36,658 nucleotides of DNA from NCBI GenBank assembly GCA_015490875.1, contig WFWZ01000357.1, forward strand, positions 1 to 36,658, given 5' to 3'. Below are positions 33,706 to 36,658 of the stretch, piece by piece. The position numbers were made by a program, and so were the translations under genes. The stretch is from Planctomycetaceae bacterium (GTDB lineage: Bacteria > Planctomycetota > Planctomycetia > Pirellulales > Pirellulaceae). Position 1 is the stretch's first letter; each line of letters begins with the position of its first letter. The notes beneath the pieces were generated by a model. It worked only from the letters and a program-made list of their open reading frames with translations. It was not told where the DNA came from and did not search any database.

Positions 33706-35043
33706 ATGACGACAAAGACAGATGTATTTGCTCCGCTGAAAGAGGCGATTTCCAACCAGACGGCCAAAGTCGGCGTGGTGGGTCTGGGATATGTGGGCCT
33801 CCCGCTGGTCCATGCCTTTGTGCAGGCCGGTTTTTCGTCGATCGGTTTCGATGTCGACCCAGAAAAGACCCAATTGCTGGCTCAAGGCGAGAGTTACATC
33901 CAGCACATTCCGTCGGAGTGGATTCGGCAGTGGAACGCGGAGCAGAAATTCGAGGCGACCTGCGAGATGGGGCGGCTTGGAGAGCCGGACGTCATTTTGA
34001 TCTGCGTTCCCACGCCGCTGAGTGACAGCCGCGACCCCGACCTGACGTACGTCGAGGCAACAGCGGAGAAGATCGCCAAGACGCTCCGACCGGGTCAGTT
34101 GGTCGTTTTGGAGAGCACGACCTATCCGGGGACGACGCGGGACGTCGTCCTACCGATTCTCGAGCGTTCGGGACTCCAGGTCGGCTCCGACTTCTTCCTG
34201 GCCTACAGCCCCGAACGGGAAGATCCGGGAAATCCCGATTTTTCGGCGAGCCGTATCCCGAAGGTCGTAGGTGGCATGGATGAACGGAGTCTCGAGTTGG
34301 CATTGGCACTTTATGGCCAGGCAGTGGTCGAGACCGTTCCCGTGGCCAACTGCGAAGTGGCCGAAGCGTGCAAGATCCTCGAGAACACCTACCGGTCGGT
34401 CAACATCGCCATGGTCAATGAGCTCAAAATGCTCTTCGACCGATTGGGGATCGATGTCTGGGAAGTGATCGATGCCGCCAAGACGAAACCGTTCGGTTTT
34501 CAGGCCTTCTATCCCGGACCGGGACTCGGAGGGCACTGCATTCCCATTGATCCGTTTTACTTGAGCTGGCTGGCTCGCAAGAACGAATTGCCGACGCGGT
34601 TCATCGAGTTGGCGGGCGAGATCAACCAGCAGATGCCTCGCTATGTCATCAGCCGGTTGATGGAAGCGCTCAACGATGTGGGCAAGCCCCTGCGAGGCAG
34701 TCGGATCGGCGTACTTGGTGTAGCTTACAAGAAAGATGTCGATGATCCTCGCGAAAGCCCTTCTTTCAAACTGATGGAACTTTTGATCGCCAAGGGAGCC
34801 ATCGTCAGCTACAACGATCCACACATACCGACGCTCCCGTCGATGCGGCACTATGATGTGCCGCGTCTGGCCAGTGAACCGCTGACAGCCGACTACCTGG
34901 CGGCTCAGGACGCCGTGCTGATCGCGACCGATCACTCGGCCTACGACTACGACTTCATCGTTCGCCACGCTCATCTGGTGATCGACACGCGCAACGCGAC
35001 GAAAGACGTGAGCGCCGGCCGGGACAAGATCGTGAAGGCGTAG
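33706..35043 (+). CDS. UDP-sugar (UDP-GlcNAc/UDP-Glc type) 6-dehydrogenase
   Basis: A 445-residue nucleotide-sugar dehydrogenase. It oxidises C6 of a UDP-hexose to the uronic acid in two NAD-dependent steps. The N-terminal Rossmann motif is VGVVGLGYVGLPL (about 23-35). The central part has CVPTPLSDSRDPDLTYV and LESTTYPGTT. The catalytic cysteine is C278 in PGLGGHCIPIDPFYL. VLGVAYKKDVDDPRESP marks the C-terminal UDP-binding domain. The CVPTPL and GHCIPIDP wording is nearest to WbpA/WecC-type enzymes acting on UDP-N-acetylhexosamine, but substrate choice is uncertain. No ribosome-binding site is seen before ATG 33706. Confidence 0.92.
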   Translation: MTTKTDVFAPLKEAISNQTAKVGVVGLGYVGLPLVHAFVQAGFSSIGFDVDPEKTQLLAQGESYIQHIPSEWIRQWNAEQKFEATCEMGRLGEPDVILICVPTPLSDSRDPDLTYVEATAEKIAKTLRPGQLVVLESTTYPGTTRDVVLPILERSGLQVGSDFFLAYSPEREDPGNPDFSASRIPKVVGGMDERSLELALALYGQAVVETVPVANCEVAEACKILENTYRSVNIAMVNELKMLFDRLGIDVWEVIDAAKTKPFGFQAFYPGPGLGGHCIPIDPFYLSWLARKNELPTRFIELAGEINQQMPRYVISRLMEALNDVGKPLRGSRIGVLGVAYKKDVDDPRESPSFKLMELLIAKGAIVSYNDPHIPTLPSMRHYDVPRLASEPLTADYLAAQDAVLIATDHSAYDYDFIVRHAHLVIDTRNATKDVSAGRDKIVKA

Positions 35044-35178
35044 AAACGACAGTCACGTGGGGCTGACAGGAGTGTTCCGGGGAGCGCATCACACAAACCC
35101 GCCGCTGTCGCTACTATGTTTGGGCGTGTCGTTTGCGGCCGGAATTCTTCGTACAGCCTCTGAATTGGGACGTTGATC

Positions 35179-36658
35179 GTGCGTCAGTTGTCTCGCCCGT
35201 TCCGCCTCGATCGTTCGAGGGTCTCTTACCGCTGGGCAAAGTTGCTGCTGACGGTTGCTTCTGCCCTGACACTACGAGCCACCGGGGATGACTCTGCTCC
35301 ACGGTTCCCCCGCACGCTCGATTCCCGGCTCGTCGTCGAGCTCGTCGCTAGCGAACCCGACATCGTCACGCCGTTTGGTATCACCGTCGACGCCCAAGGC
35401 CGGGTGCTGGTCGTCGAGAGCCATACCCACATGCGACCTCCCGACTACGAAGGTCCTCCCTCCGACCGCATCCGCCTCTTGACCGACTCGGACGGAGATG
35501 GACGGCCCGACCAGGTGACGACCTGGTATGAGGGTGAACGGTGGCTCATGAACATCACCGCGCATCCCAACGGATGGATCTACGCGGTCAGTCGCAACGA
35601 ATTGTTTCGCCTCCGCGATGCCGATGGGGACGGACGTGCCGAGCAGCGCCAGTCCCTCGCGCGCCTCCAGACTGAAGCCGATTACCCGCACAACGGTTTT
35701 CTCTCCGTCGCCGTCGATGGGCAAGGCAACCTCTTATTCGGACTCGGCCAGAACTACGGCGCTCCCTACCGCTTGGAAGACAACGGCGGGGTCGTGCTCT
35801 CGAGCGATCGAGGTGACGGCGGCGTGTTTCGGTGTCGACCCGACGGGACGGGATTGGTTCGCGTGGCCGTCGGATTCTGGAACCCGTGCGGCATCGCCGC
35901 CGACCCGTTTGGACGCATCTTCGCCGTGGACAACGATCCGGGCAACCGACCTCCCTGCCGGCTGCTCGAAATCGTGGCGGGCGGCGACTATGGCTATCGA
36001 CGGCACGAACTCGAGCCCTTCATCGCTTGGAACGGGGAACTCCCCGGCACGCTTCCGATGATCGCCTCGACTCCGGAAGCACCGACCGATCTTCTTCGTT
36101 GCGGTCCGTCGCAGCTTCTTCCGGAACTGACCGGCGGATTCCTTGTGAGTAGTTGGAGTGAATACCGGGTTGACGTATTCCACTTGTCTCCGAGCGACGC
36201 GTCGTTTCGAGCGAAGAGTCGGCCCCTGTTGCAGGGCGGCCCCGAGTTCCGCCCGACCGGACTGGCGTGGGGAACCGACGGGTCGCTCTACATTAGCGAC
36301 TGGGTGGACCGCTCCTATCCGGTCCACGGTCGAGGACGGATCTGGCGCGTGCGGTTGCGCGACGATGGCGCTCAAAGGAATCCCGCCGCCCGCCCGGTCG
36401 CGACAAACCACGGTGAACCGGGTCCCGAAGTCTCCAACTGGGAACACCGAGTGGCCACTGGGCCACTCGACCAACTCGACGTCGCATCCATTTTGGCTCC
36501 AACGACACCTCCCCGCGTGTGCGCCGCGTGCTTACGTCGTCTCGACGACCGGCGTTGGCTACCGCAACTGGTCGAGGCCGTCCAGTCGGCTGACCCATAC
36601 ATCCGCCACGCCGCTCGCGAAGGCCTCGCGCATACCGCCAACCGGAATGATCTTCGGC
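35179..36658 (+). CDS. PVC-type secreted dehydrogenase, 5' part (truncated by window end)
   Basis: An open frame of 493 codons that runs off the window. The N-terminus has a basic stretch, then a hydrophobic segment (AKLLLTVASALTLRA) consistent with export. From about 45 comes a beta-propeller like that of PQQ-type sugar dehydrogenases and the planctomycete membrane-bound dehydrogenase family: VTPFGITVDAQGRVLVVESHTH, DSDGDGRPDQV (from 103), DADGDGRAEQR (from 147), FWNPCGIAADPFGRIFAVDND and GLAWGTDGSLYISDWVD. After about 400, helical repeats begin (RWLPQLVEAVQSADPYIRHAA), as expected for the HEAT region. A C-terminal haem c domain (CxxCH), usual in this family, would lie beyond the window. The start could be GTG 35179 or TTG 35173; the ATG at 35116 is followed by a stop. 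Confidence 0.85.
   Translation, partial: MRQLSRPFRLDRSRVSYRWAKLLLTVASALTLRATGDDSAPRFPRTLDSRLVVELVASEPDIVTPFGITVDAQGRVLVVESHTHMRPPDYEGPPSDRIRLLTDSDGDGRPDQVTTWYEGERWLMNITAHPNGWIYAVSRNELFRLRDADGDGRAEQRQSLARLQTEADYPHNGFLSVAVDGQGNLLFGLGQNYGAPYRLEDNGGVVLSSDRGDGGVFRCRPDGTGLVRVAVGFWNPCGIAADPFGRIFAVDNDPGNRPPCRLLEIVAGGDYGYRRHELEPFIAWNGELPGTLPMIASTPEAPTDLLRCGPSQLLPELTGGFLVSSWSEYRVDVFHLSPSDASFRAKSRPLLQGGPEFRPTGLAWGTDGSLYISDWVDRSYPVHGRGRIWRVRLRDDGAQRNPAARPVATNHGEPGPEVSNWEHRVATGPLDQLDVASILAPTTPPRVCAACLRRLDDRRWLPQLVEAVQSADPYIRHAAREGLAHTANRNDLR

Noticed and set aside
35734-36474. 246-codon minus-strand frame near the right end
   Set aside because: The plus strand holds a 493-codon frame with signal peptide and propeller motifs, so the minus frame is its shadow.

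Overview
The window looks like chromosomal DNA from a GC-rich member of the Planctomycetes, probably of the Pirellulales type. This is inferred from gene content, not from a marker gene. The signs are a Ser/Thr kinase fused to a long TPR array, a PVC-type secreted dehydrogenase, EF-hand loops fused to an efflux adaptor, a TolC-like lipoprotein with a glycine-rich insert, an ECF sigma factor with an atypical membrane anti-sigma partner, and many genes without a clear Shine-Dalgarno site. I saw no rRNA, tRNA, CRISPR array, transposase or phage gene.

Layout. Positions 1-8350 hold a PolX-like helix-hairpin-helix protein, an SRPBCC protein, a secreted metallopeptidase/glycosidase-like protein and a fused 5-oxoprolinase. 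Between them lie two families of short dispersed repeats: one of about 150 bp (30-183, 4088-4241, with a fragment at 4278-4318) and one of about 204 bp (1668-1871, 8140-8344). Positions 8350-14240 hold an RRM RNA-binding protein with a long leader and a strong terminator, a transaldolase, and the kinase-TPR protein. Positions 14236-18105 are a fatty-acid synthesis cluster, rpmF-fabD-fabG-acpP-fabF, which meets a convergent HAD phosphatase.

Positions 18717-21027 (minus strand) hold a secreted protein with a repeated RP(V/I)AS motif, a membrane anti-sigma-like protein, and an ECF sigma factor whose stop codon overlaps the anti-sigma start. A 53-residue lipoprotein follows on the plus strand. 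Positions 21575-27872 (minus) encode a tripartite export system in transcription order: TolC-like protein, an intrinsic terminator, HlyD/MacA-type adaptor with four EF-hand loops, and a MacB/FtsX-type permease with no ATPase nearby. Positions 28087-32176 (minus) read leuC-leuD-PSP1-like protein-amidase. Last come a divergent nucleotide-sugar pair (UDP-glucuronate 4-epimerase-like and UDP-sugar dehydrogenase) and the 5' part of a PVC-type dehydrogenase that runs off the window.

How the genes work together. The fab genes supply the elongation cycle of type II fatty-acid synthesis, while plsX and fabH must lie elsewhere. leuCD form isopropylmalate isomerase of leucine synthesis. The two sugar-nucleotide enzymes make uronic-acid precursors for surface polysaccharide. 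The export genes form an envelope-spanning pump that needs an ATPase from another locus. The most unusual signals are the 204-bp repeat pair, whose interior is inverted relative to its outermost ends, the Ca-binding EF-hand tail on an efflux adaptor, and the peptidase-glycosidase fusion.
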